28,575 bases of DNA from Elusimicrobiota bacterium (GTDB lineage Bacteria; Elusimicrobiota; Elusimicrobia; Elusimicrobiales; UBA9959). Each line of letters starts with the position of its first letter. Positions within the stretch are counted from its first letter, which is position 1. Positions 14,885 through 22,511 of the stretch are shown in pieces. The DNA is taken from positions 1 through 28,575 of the forward strand of contig DMES01000063.1 in NCBI GenBank assembly GCA_003450815.1. Reading direction: 5' to 3'. The notes beneath the pieces were generated by a model. The model was not told the origin of the DNA, did not search any database, and saw only the letters and a list, made by a program, of their open reading frames with translations. Both the position numbers and the translations under genes were made by a program.

Positions 14885-17185
14885 CTAGTCCGTCAGAGCC
14901 GTGGGTTCGGCGAACCGCTCCCGCATCTGGGTAACATCCGCGATGGTCCGATCAAAGCCGTTGTCGCGGTTGTTGAACATATTGTAGTTCTGGGTAACAT
15001 CCGCTTCACCTTTCACGCGCTTGTCGGTGTGGACATAAATCTCGGAAGAGATGTTCTTTACATCCACCATCTGGATAACAACTTTCAGGAAGTCCTCATA
15101 TCTCATATCGCCGGTTGCCGCCACTTTTGCCAGCCGTTCGGACTGCGCTTTCCAACCGGACTCATTCCTGACGCTGACGATCTTCTCTATGAAGCCGGTG
15201 GCAGCGGAAGCCAAAGTTCTTACGATGTCCAGCGGATTAGTTCCCTGATCACCGTTATTATCAGAAGCGCTCACGCCAAGGCGCTTGCTCACGGCGCGCT
15301 CGTCATAAGCCACTCGGCCTTTCTTGTCTATCGTGAACAGGTCCATAACCTTGTCTATGATGGCGCCCTCGCTTTCACGCATAACATTCATGAAAGACTT
15401 CATTATTATCTGGGCCGGCGCGAAAATGATATCCTGCACGGCTTTTTCCGCGAACACCAGCTTGAAGGACATCAGGGCCGCTTTATAGGTCTTGGAGGGG
15501 TCTTGCTGGGATATTGAGGGGTCCGCGTCAGGATCCTTGGGCTCCGGCGGCAGCGGCGGGAAGATTCCGGCCGAAGGCAGAGTATTGTCCATATTGATGC
15601 CATTACCCTGCATACCGGCATACTTAAGCACACCATTGGCATTGTCTATCATTGCGCGGGCGGAGGAATCGCCGTTGCGGATGAAGCCTTCATACTGCTG
15701 ATAAAGCATTACGGGCCGCGAAACCTCGCCGCTTGCCGCTTCTTTGTTTACCACATAAACATCCTTCTGCGAATTAGACTTTACCAGCGTTCCGGCTAAC
15801 GGGAGGTTCAGGGAGTCCCCTTTAGACACACGGGTCTCCTGCTGCACATGTATGGTACTGCCGTCATTGTTAAGCGCCTGATACCTGTGATAAGTGGAAG
15901 ACCAGGCTTTCTGGTGAGCATGAATAATGGGGACGGTTATATTAAAGTTGTGGGTATGACCGTCATAGTGGTCGGTGCCTGCGAATGTTGCATTGGCGCT
16001 AAGCTGCGCACCGGTCTGAGCGGCCAGCCGCTCTATTTCACCCACCCCTTCCTTCCCTGAAGCCTCCTCAGAGAAAGACTTGAAATTAACCCCGATCTTA
16101 ATTAACTCGCGGATGCTGTCTAAATCGCCCTGCACGAACTGGGCAAGCCTTTCCAACTGCTCCTTATCGTTAGGATTGATAATAAACTCAAGCAACATCT
16201 TCTGGCCGTGGGTCCGCGCATACCCATAGGCCAGCTTGAAAGCTATCATCTTGTTTATTTCGCTAGCTATGATCCGGTTAGCGGTTGAATTAATAGTCGT
16301 AGAAATAAGGTCCGTACCGCCCATCAGACCGATGTCGGAGATGGGTATCTCAACTGTCTTGGCTGAAACTCCCACGCTCATTACCCTAACAGTATCCAGC
16401 CTCAGACGCAGCCTTAAGTTGTTGTCATCTATCCTGTACAGGCTCACCGAGGGTTTGCGCTCTTTGAGTCTGCCGGCGCCTATGGAGATAGTTACCAACT
16501 GGTTCACATTGGCGCCTATACCGACTCCGACATTGTAGCGCACCACCATCGGCAGCTTCCAGATCTCGCCTTTCTCCATCTTGCTTATGCGCTTGGCGTT
16601 TATGGGGAGCACGGTCTTCATTTCATAAAGCTTTACCAGACTACCCAGCTCCTTACAGTACTTCTCCTCGGCAAGCGGCCTTACCACCACTGATTTGCCT
16701 TCCACCCCGCCGCCTATACCTATATTTAAAGTACCGATATTAGGGATTGCCAGAACTTCCGTGTTGAAGGAGGCGCTGAGTTTCACTTCTATCTCGTCTA
16801 CCAGAGCCAGACGCCGCTGGTCAGGATACGCCTTCAAATACCGTTTAATGCCGCCCCCTATGCCAACCACATCAGCGACAGTGGCGTTCTGATTAAGCTT
16901 AATCTGCGCCGACTTACAGAGCTTCTCTATTGTCCCGCCATCCTGATGAAGATTGTCCCAGAAGTTGGTCATTTCGTTGGATGTGGTAATGGTGGAAGGC
17001 ACCGGCGCTCGAACTATATCAGAGTTGGCGGACTGCGCTTTCAGTTCCTGCACCGAACCGGCTAAACCGGAACCGGTGGAACCGCTATCAAACGCAAGGT
17101 CGGCGGCTCTTACTCCAAGGGAGGAGAAGAGCGGGAGTGCTATTGCGGCTAAACTGATTTTGGACAGAGTTTTTAGAAGTTTCAT
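14885..17185 (-). CDS. Large secreted protein, paralogue A, unknown function
   Basis: A 766-residue protein read from ATG 17185, where a clear signal peptide begins (MKLLKTLSKISLAAIALPLF...VRAA); a more distal in-frame start (17239) would place the promoter inside the gene. I do not recognise the family. Residues about 55-190 are an alpha/beta region (NFWDNLHQDGG, VVGIGGGIKRY, PDQRRLALVDEIE), then beta-rich alternating stretches (VVRYNVGVGIGANVNQLVTISIGAG, LRLRLRLDTVRVMSVGVS). A His-rich patch follows at about 410-450 (DHYDGHTHNFN, IIHAHQKAW, STYHRYQ), then a proline/aspartate linker and a helical C-terminus. It is paralogous to 19886-22174, with most positions identical. It has no ribosome site, and the promoter suggests a leaderless mRNA. 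Confidence 0.85.
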   Translation of the reverse strand: MKLLKTLSKISLAAIALPLFSSLGVRAADLAFDSGSTGSGLAGSVQELKAQSANSDIVRAPVPSTITTSNEMTNFWDNLHQDGGTIEKLCKSAQIKLNQNATVADVVGIGGGIKRYLKAYPDQRRLALVDEIEVKLSASFNTEVLAIPNIGTLNIGIGGGVEGKSVVVRPLAEEKYCKELGSLVKLYEMKTVLPINAKRISKMEKGEIWKLPMVVRYNVGVGIGANVNQLVTISIGAGRLKERKPSVSLYRIDDNNLRLRLRLDTVRVMSVGVSAKTVEIPISDIGLMGGTDLISTTINSTANRIIASEINKMIAFKLAYGYARTHGQKMLLEFIINPNDKEQLERLAQFVQGDLDSIRELIKIGVNFKSFSEEASGKEGVGEIERLAAQTGAQLSANATFAGTDHYDGHTHNFNITVPIIHAHQKAWSSTYHRYQALNNDGSTIHVQQETRVSKGDSLNLPLAGTLVKSNSQKDVYVVNKEAASGEVSRPVMLYQQYEGFIRNGDSSARAMIDNANGVLKYAGMQGNGINMDNTLPSAGIFPPLPPEPKDPDADPSISQQDPSKTYKAALMSFKLVFAEKAVQDIIFAPAQIIMKSFMNVMRESEGAIIDKVMDLFTIDKKGRVAYDERAVSKRLGVSASDNNGDQGTNPLDIVRTLASAATGFIEKIVSVRNESGWKAQSERLAKVAATGDMRYEDFLKVVIQMVDVKNISSEIYVHTDKRVKGEADVTQNYNMFNNRDNGFDRTIADVTQMRERFAEPTALTD

Positions 17186-17191
17186 ACCAAT

Positions 17192-17221
17192 AGTATAAGG
17201 CGCGGGAGGGATTTTTGTCAG
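17192..17221 (-). promoter_or_regulatory. Promoter of paralogue A, probable leaderless start
   Basis: On the minus strand CTGACA (17221-17216), 18-base spacer, TATACT (17197-17192), then only six bases to the ATG at 17185. The expected transcription start falls on or next to the A of the start codon, and no Shine-Dalgarno precedes it. Confidence 0.6.
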
Positions 17222-17223
17222 AG

Positions 17224-17345
17224 GCGAAAAGCCCAACAATGGGACATTTTTAGTCCCATACAGGAATAGGCCTTAGAATTGGATACTACTAGGCCTTTGG
17301 GTAGGCCCTTCTAGGTCCTTTGGTCTATGGCCCCAATGGGGGCTG
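17224..17345 (-). promoter_or_regulatory. GGNCC-rich block upstream of paralogue A (candidate)
   Basis: Read on the minus strand this holds GGGGCC, GGACC, GGGCC, AGGCC and AGGCC, at centre spacings of about 10 to 23 bases, followed by a seven-pair hairpin (ATGGGAC with GTCCCAT, 17239-17259) directly upstream of the -35 box. The density is far above the flanking DNA, and related blocks precede other secreted-protein genes. It could be a cluster of protein-binding sites. Confidence 0.4.
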
Positions 17346-17589
17346 GCTTTTTATATAAGTGTATCTACATAATAAAGCAATAGTCAGTCAGTTCATTATA
17401 CCACCGCCGCCTTGATGTCACTAACGGCTTGGAACTAAACCAGTAAGCAAACTTCCTGCATTCCCGACACCCGATGAAGCAGGTGTTTTTAACCATATGG
17501 ATGTTTAATCCACTAATTGGCTTCGACTATAAATTACCGCAAAACCCTGTCTATAAAACCCTCCCCTCCATGCGCAACAATTTTTCAGG
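17346..17589. other. Intergenic stretch between 17185 and 17590 genes
   Basis: No supported gene. It is AT-richer than its surroundings. The only structure is an eight-pair, one-bulge hairpin on the plus strand (17455-17483) followed by TGTTTTT, terminator-like in the plus direction although no plus-strand gene precedes it. It could end an unseen antisense or small RNA, or be chance. Confidence 0.4.
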
Positions 17590-18039
17590 TCACCCAATGG
17601 CTGACACTTTTAACTGCAGCGCTCGCGCAGCTTTGAGGGCTGGCTTTATGTCTCGGCCAACCGGGCCTTTAGGAAGCAGGTCCTGGATGCTGATGCTTAT
17701 ACCTTCGAGATAGCCCAGAAGCTCTGTCGGGATATCCTTATCCGGGAGGGCGGCAAGGTAATTCATTTGCGCTGTAAGGTCGGTTAATTCACTATTCGTA
17801 AGTATTTTACCGTTGAACTCCTGCTCCATATAGCCCGCTGTCTTAAGCACTGCGGTCTTTATTCGGCTTGCAACCTTTACCGGAGCCGGATCTGCTGCCG
17901 GCGTCGCCACAGGAATACCGCTAACTACAGAGAGTTCCGCTTTTGAAGGTAATAATGTGTTGAACCCACCCGCCGCCACACTGCCGCCTGTTCCCGCTAT
18001 TACCGCTATCAAAACAACCAGTATACTTGGCTTGTTCAT
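17590..18039 (-). CDS. Small exported protein of unknown function
   Basis: A 149-residue protein with AAGGAGA seven bases before the ATG at 18039. Residues 1-22 are a signal peptide (PSILVVLIAVIAGTGGSVAAG). The mature part has a short proline/alanine/valine-rich linker (about 40-58) and then two or three predicted amphipathic helices (IKTAVLKTAGYMEQEF, LTDLTAQMNYLAALP, IKPALKAARALQLKV). There are no cysteines and no motif I recognise. It lies between the phospholipase-like gene and paralogue A, all on the minus strand, 86 bases after the former, so it may share that transcript. Confidence 0.75.
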   Translation of the reverse strand: MNKPSILVVLIAVIAGTGGSVAAGGFNTLLPSKAELSVVSGIPVATPAADPAPVKVASRIKTAVLKTAGYMEQEFNGKILTNSELTDLTAQMNYLAALPDKDIPTELLGYLEGISISIQDLLPKGPVGRDIKPALKAARALQLKVSAIG

Positions 18040-18125
18040 TTATTTCTCCTTGACTATAGTCCTGGCGGTCGCTTTTTCTGCCGCCGCTACTACGAATATC
18101 CAGCATACTTCGGCTGAGTACCTGC

Positions 18126-19538
18126 TTAATTTATATATACCACCGTTTTTGTGTCGTTTTCGGGGATGTCGTCAGTATTAACTTCATCCGGGGTAATATT
18201 CCCATCCGCGTCCGTTACGCGCACATCCAGCGTATAAAGTCCGGCCGGCAGAGGGGTGGAATCCGCCGCTCCAGCCCATAAAGCGGTAACGGTCCCGTTG
18301 AACACAAGACCGCCATTATTAGGCAGGAAAAGAGTGGCGCCACCCTTTAAGGCTGTTCCGACAGACGCACCATCCCTGTACACGGCAACAACATAAGTAA
18401 TATCAGGAGAGCGGTTCTCGTAAATATTGAATCTTAGCTGATATTCCATCTTACCCAAGTCGCCATTACGAACTGCAACAGTGCTTACCGAGAGGTTCTG
18501 CACCAGCGGCGGTAAATGTTTTGAAGCGGACTCAAGCACACTCACGGTGGCTACTCCGGAAACCGCAAGCTGCTGCTCGCGTATCTCCGGGTGCGCGCTA
18601 ATCCTGGCAGTATTATTACTTGCACCTTCTGAATTATTATCCTGCGGCGGAGAAAACGAAAACATGTCCCTGTTTTTATGGCCGCCATAATGCCCCCAGG
18701 GACCGTAAGTCACGTCCTGGCCAAAAGGCGGAGCATCCGGAGCCGTCTCCCAGTAAGGGAGCCCCGTTTCAGGGTCTGTCCAGCCGGGAAGTTTGCTGCG
18801 GGTTTCATCCTGAACCGCCTGATAATAGGCATAGGGCTCCAGGTCCAATTTGTAACGCCTGACAGCGATTTTTACATCGTTACCGTGAAAACCCTCATAA
18901 CTGTCGTTTATACCGTGCTTGATATTGGCCACATGCACCGGAACAGCCTGATCCTGCGTGAGATGGCAAACGGTACCAAGCCGGGCATAAGCTTCATTAA
19001 ACTTAAAGTGCTCATAGTTCCAAATTACTCCTCCATTACTGAAAGGAGTGTTTCCTAACCATATCTCCTTTACCGGACCACCGTTCTTGTCACTGCTCAA
19101 GTGGCCGCTTTCATCGTTGCTGCCATCAATAAGAATATCCTTTGCGGCCGCGATATCCGGAAAAACGGATTTGTTCATGAATTTAAGCGCTGCTTTGGCG
19201 GACGCACGGTGGGCGGAGCCAAAAATTGTCACGCTCCACCACTTTGTGCCTGACACAGGCTCCTCCGCATGGGGGACGGGCGTCACCACTGCACCACCAG
19301 CTTGCCTGGCTTTTCTGCCGGAGGATAAATCCGCCGGCTGTATTGCGGAGGCGGGCCGTTTCGGCCGCACAACGACGGGTTTGGAAACAACCGGAAGTTC
19401 AGGTCCCGCGCCTATTTTGTAGGCGATAAGCCCATTTTCAATATTTCTTAGATCTTTTTCAAAATCGGCCGCGGACAGAATGCCGGACGCGGCGAGAACT
19501 ATTGTCGCAACGATCAGTAAATTAGCCTGTTTCTTCAT
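18126..19538 (-). CDS. Secreted zinc-dependent phospholipase C / S1-P1 nuclease-like protein
   Basis: A 470-residue exported protein. Residues 1-23 are a signal peptide (LLIVATIVLAASGILSAA), with an AAGGAT ribosome site. Residues about 98-330 resemble the all-helical zinc fold of bacterial phospholipase C and S1/P1 nuclease: SAHRASAKAALKFM (H110), DILIDGSNDESGHLSSD (D142, H146), then YARLGTVCHLTQDQAVPVHV (H192, D196, H202) and HGINDSYEGFH (H208, D212, E215), the usual order of metal ligands. The invariant N-terminal Trp of the classic enzymes is not evident after signal cleavage. Residues about 360-470 look like an Ig-like beta domain (LPAGLYTLDVRVTDADGNI). The likely substrate is a phospholipid or nucleic acid outside the cell; catalysis is inferred. 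Confidence 0.6.
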   Translation of the reverse strand: MKKQANLLIVATIVLAASGILSAADFEKDLRNIENGLIAYKIGAGPELPVVSKPVVVRPKRPASAIQPADLSSGRKARQAGGAVVTPVPHAEEPVSGTKWWSVTIFGSAHRASAKAALKFMNKSVFPDIAAAKDILIDGSNDESGHLSSDKNGGPVKEIWLGNTPFSNGGVIWNYEHFKFNEAYARLGTVCHLTQDQAVPVHVANIKHGINDSYEGFHGNDVKIAVRRYKLDLEPYAYYQAVQDETRSKLPGWTDPETGLPYWETAPDAPPFGQDVTYGPWGHYGGHKNRDMFSFSPPQDNNSEGASNNTARISAHPEIREQQLAVSGVATVSVLESASKHLPPLVQNLSVSTVAVRNGDLGKMEYQLRFNIYENRSPDITYVVAVYRDGASVGTALKGGATLFLPNNGGLVFNGTVTALWAGAADSTPLPAGLYTLDVRVTDADGNITPDEVNTDDIPENDTKTVVYIN

Positions 19539-19600
19539 TGTTTATCCTTAATCCTGATGCCTGTGAAGTTCACGGGAACTAAAATTGCGCCCGTACTATA

Positions 19601-19629
19601 TTTATACCGCATCCCGACAGTATCTACAA
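19601..19629 (-). promoter_or_regulatory. Promoter of the phospholipase-like gene
   Basis: TTGTAG (19629-19624), 17-base spacer, TATAAA (19606-19601) on the minus strand. The leader of about 60 bases contains a small AGTTC/GAACT hairpin before the ribosome site. Confidence 0.55.
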
Positions 19630-19638
19630 AAGCACTTC

Positions 19639-19690
19639 AGTCCTTTTTGTCCTATTTTATGACCTAGTCCGTAATAGGCCCATTGGTCCA
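19639..19690 (-). promoter_or_regulatory. GGNCC/AGGAC-rich block upstream of phospholipase-like gene (candidate)
   Basis: On the minus strand: TTGGACCAATGGGCCTATT, GGACTAGGTC, ATAGGAC and AAGGACTG in 52 bases, ending about 10 bases before the -35 box. It shares the pattern (GGNCC, ATTGG or CCAAT, AGGAC) with the other blocks. The rest of 19691-19800 holds no gene, only a GCGCGC-type inverted repeat at 19781-19799. Confidence 0.4.
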
Positions 19691-19802
19691 AAAAGAAAGG
19701 GGGGCGCATTCTAGTTTGAAGTGCAACTTTTCGGTAGGTTTATTGTTTCTGGGACTCAGTAGTGGATGGTAGTGGGATATGCGCGCGTGCTGGGCGCGCG
19801 CT

Positions 19803-19846
19803 AAAAAAAGGCGCCCACCGGTTTCCCGAAGGGCGCTCTTTTTTTT
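19803..19846. terminator. Terminator after paralogue B
   Basis: A seven-pair GC stem (19810-19816 with 19831-19837) capped by a smaller three-pair stem and flanked by A7 on the left and T8 on the right, so it works on the minus strand after the gene ending at 19886. Confidence 0.8.
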
Positions 19847-19885
19847 ACGAGTTCCTTATACTCTATCTCGCTATTCTCTATCCCT

Positions 19886-22174
19886 TTAGTCCGTCAGATC
19901 TGTGGGGTCAGCGAATCTCTCCCGCATATGGGTGACGTCCGCAATGGTGCTGTCGAAGCCGTTCTCGCGGTTGTTAAACATATTATAATTCTGGGTGATG
20001 TCCGCCTCGCCTTTCACTCGCTTGTCGGTGTGGACATAGATCTCGGAAGAGATGTGCTTTACATCCACCATCTGTATGACCACTTTTAGAAAATCCTCAT
20101 ATTTCATATCGCCGGTTGCCGCCACTTTAGCCAGCCGTTCGGACTGCGCCTTCCAGCCGGATTCTTTTCTGACACTTACTAGCTTCTCTATAAAGCTGGT
20201 GGCAGCGGAAGCGAGAGTCCTGACTATGTTAAGAGGATTTGTACCCTGATCGCCGTTATTGTAATCAAAGGCGCTCACGCCAAGACGCTTGCTCACGGCA
20301 TGCTCATCATAATCCACTCTGCCTTTCTTATCTATAGTGAACAGGTCCATCACTTTGTCTATAATATACCCCTCGCTCTCGCGCATTACATTCATAAAAG
20401 ATTTCATTATCATCTGGGCGGGCGAGAAAATGATGTCCTGTACGGCTTTTTCCGAGAAAACCAGCTTGAAGGACATTACAGCCGCTCTATAGGTCTTGGA
20501 GGGGTTTTGCTGTGGCATTGAGTTGTCCGAGTAGGGGTCATGAGGAGCCGGAGGCAGCGGCGGAAAAAGGTCGGCAGAAGGCAAGGTATTATCCATATTG
20601 ACACCGTTACCCTGCATACCAGCGTACTTAACCACCCCATTAGCATTGTCTATCATGGCGCGTGCAGAACTATCGCCGTTGCGCAGGAAGCCTTCATACT
20701 GCTGGTAAAGCATAACGGGCCGTGAGATCTCGCCGCTTGCCGCTTCTTTGTTTACCACATAGATGTCTTTCTGAGAACTGTTCTTTACCAGCGTTCCGGC
20801 AAACGGTATATTCAGGCTGTCTCCTTTAGACACACGAGTCTCCTGCTGCACATGGATAGTGCTGCCTTCGTTGTTGAGCGCCTGATACCGGTGATAAGTG
20901 GAAGCCCATGTATTCTGATGAGAATGAATGATAGGTACGGTTATATTAAAGCTGTGGCTGTGTCCGCCATAGTGATCAGCGCCGGCGAAAGTTGAATTGG
21001 CGTTCATCTGCGAACCTGACTGCGCCGCCAACTGCTCTATCTCACCCAGACCTTCCTTCGCGGAAGCATCTTCCGTGAAAGTATTGAACTTCACCCCCAT
21101 CTCAATGAACTTGCGGATGCTGTTGAAATCGCCCTGCACAAACTGCACAAGCCTGTCTAACTGCTCCTTATTATTCGGGTTGATGTAGAATTCAAGCAGC
21201 AGCTTCCGGCCGCTGAAATGCGCATAACCATAAGCAAGCTTAAAAGCTATCATCTTGTTTATTTCGCTCGCTATAATGCGGTTGGCAGTTGAATTAATGG
21301 TAGTGGAAATAATATCCGTACCGCTCAGCAGGCCGATGTCTGATATGGGAAGTTCAATTGTGCTGGCTGAAATGCCCACACTGGTCACAGTCACGTGATC
21401 CAGCCTAAGGCGCAGCCTTAAATTGTTCTCGTCTATCCTATACAGGCTCACCGAGGGTTTGCAAGATTTGCCCCTGCCGGCGCCTATGGAGATAGTTACC
21501 ACCTGGCTCACCACAGCGCCTATGCTTGCGCTGACATTATAACGCACAACCACCGGCAGCTTCCATATTTCGCCTTTCTCCATCTTGCTTATGCGCTTGG
21601 CGGTTACGGGGAGCACGGTCTTCATTTCATAAAGCTTTACCAGGCTGCCCAGCTCCTTGCAGTACTTCTCCTCCGCAAGCGGCCTTACAACCACCGATTT
21701 ACCTTCCACCCCGCCGCTTATCCCCACACTTAAACTACCGACATTGGGTATTGTCAGGACTTCAGTGCCTATGGCTGCGCTGAGCTTAAGATCTATCTCA
21801 TCTATAAGGGCCAGCCGCCGCTGATCAGGATAGGCCCTGAAATACCGCTTAATGCCGCCCCCTATACCGACCACATCGGAGACAGTGGCGTTCTGATTAA
21901 GCTTAATCTGCGCCGCCTTGCAGAGCTTCTCCACCAGCCCGCCATCCTTATGAAGATTATCCCAGAAATTGTTCAGTTCGTTGGATGAGGTGGCGCTGGA
22001 AGGCACCGGCGCCCTGCCCGCCACAGGTTGAGCATTCAGCGAATCTGAAAGGCCCGCATTGCCTGAAGCGTTGTCGAAGGAAATCCCCTCCGCGCTCGCG
22101 CTATAGCCGCCCATGAGCGAAATGAAAAAGAAAGCGATTAAGAACCCGCTAATTTTCTTATTGCAGGATTTCAT
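19886..22174 (-). CDS. Large secreted protein, paralogue B, unknown function
   Basis: A 762-residue protein with a signal peptide (ISGFLIAFFFISLMGGYSASAEG). It aligns end to end with paralogue A (14885-17185) almost without gaps; in a 65-residue sample (from NFWDNLH) about ten positions differ, mostly conservatively. It shares the GGGIKRY region, beta-rich repeats, the His-rich patch (DHYGGHSHSFN, IIHSHQNTW), the PPLPPAPHDP linker and the C-terminal TD tail. Even the bases after the stop are alike (AGTTCCTTATACTCTAT near both), so the duplication reached past the coding region. The signal peptides and promoters differ. No family is recognised. Conserved single cysteines (KLCK, KYCKELG) are kept in both copies. 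Confidence 0.88.
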   Translation of the reverse strand: MKSCNKKISGFLIAFFFISLMGGYSASAEGISFDNASGNAGLSDSLNAQPVAGRAPVPSSATSSNELNNFWDNLHKDGGLVEKLCKAAQIKLNQNATVSDVVGIGGGIKRYFRAYPDQRRLALIDEIDLKLSAAIGTEVLTIPNVGSLSVGISGGVEGKSVVVRPLAEEKYCKELGSLVKLYEMKTVLPVTAKRISKMEKGEIWKLPVVVRYNVSASIGAVVSQVVTISIGAGRGKSCKPSVSLYRIDENNLRLRLRLDHVTVTSVGISASTIELPISDIGLLSGTDIISTTINSTANRIIASEINKMIAFKLAYGYAHFSGRKLLLEFYINPNNKEQLDRLVQFVQGDFNSIRKFIEMGVKFNTFTEDASAKEGLGEIEQLAAQSGSQMNANSTFAGADHYGGHSHSFNITVPIIHSHQNTWASTYHRYQALNNEGSTIHVQQETRVSKGDSLNIPFAGTLVKNSSQKDIYVVNKEAASGEISRPVMLYQQYEGFLRNGDSSARAMIDNANGVVKYAGMQGNGVNMDNTLPSADLFPPLPPAPHDPYSDNSMPQQNPSKTYRAAVMSFKLVFSEKAVQDIIFSPAQMIMKSFMNVMRESEGYIIDKVMDLFTIDKKGRVDYDEHAVSKRLGVSAFDYNNGDQGTNPLNIVRTLASAATSFIEKLVSVRKESGWKAQSERLAKVAATGDMKYEDFLKVVIQMVDVKHISSEIYVHTDKRVKGEADITQNYNMFNNRENGFDSTIADVTHMRERFADPTDLTD

Positions 22175-22228
22175 AATTTATATCCGATTACCCGGAAAAG
22201 TCTTGGCCTACCCTAAAACTCTACATAA

Positions 22229-22257
22229 GTTATAACAGACGCCTGTTGACTTGTCAA
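22229..22257 (-). promoter_or_regulatory. Promoter of paralogue B
   Basis: TTGACA (22257-22252), 17-base spacer, TATAAC (22234-22229) on the minus strand. This gives a leader of about 48 bases with no strong ribosome site, unlike paralogue A, whose -10 box sits six bases from the ATG. The divergent spacer 22258-22388 holds only a 12-base palindrome (ATTGCATGCAAT, 22295-22306). Confidence 0.75.
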
Positions 22258-22388
22258 GTGCGCGCACCGATAATGCAGCGCGCCAGACATCAGGATTGCA
22301 TGCAATTTAAACCACAATAGGCAGACAAAAGAACGGCTGTACCGCCCATCCGCTCAGAAAATTTTATTTTTAGGCAACGCCCTAGAGC

Positions 22389-22407
22389 AAAGGTGCCTGG
22401 CACCTTT
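22389..22407. repeat. Perfect palindrome, REP-like
   Basis: AAAGGTGCC, central T, GGCACCTTT: a 19-base near-perfect palindrome in the spacer before the metallo-beta-lactamase-fold gene. The GGTGCCTGGCACC core is a form I associate with dispersed REP-type palindromes; it is followed by TT and could also act as a weak terminator. Confidence 0.5.
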
Positions 22408-22427
22408 TCCTGTAGGATATTAGGCCC

Positions 22428-22470
22428 TTGAAATAGTATTAAAATAAGCTAAACTATCACTAAACTATCA
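22428..22470 (+). promoter_or_regulatory. Promoter with 11-base tandem repeat, metallo-beta-lactamase-fold gene
   Basis: TTGAAA (22428-22433), 16-base spacer, TAAACT (22450-22455). CTAAACTATCA is repeated exactly twice in tandem (22449-22459, 22460-22470), beginning at the -10 box: one helical turn apart, as expected of operator half-sites. An AGGATATTAGGCCC block (22414-22427) lies just before the -35 box. Confidence 0.45.
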
Positions 22471-22511
22471 CTGCGTAATGGGAATGTGCTGAATGAGAAG
22501 AAAAAAACATC

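Noticed and set aside
17455..17490. Plus-strand terminator
   Set aside because: Stem of eight pairs with a bulge and TGTTTTT, but no plus-strand gene precedes it; mentioned within the intergenic entry only.
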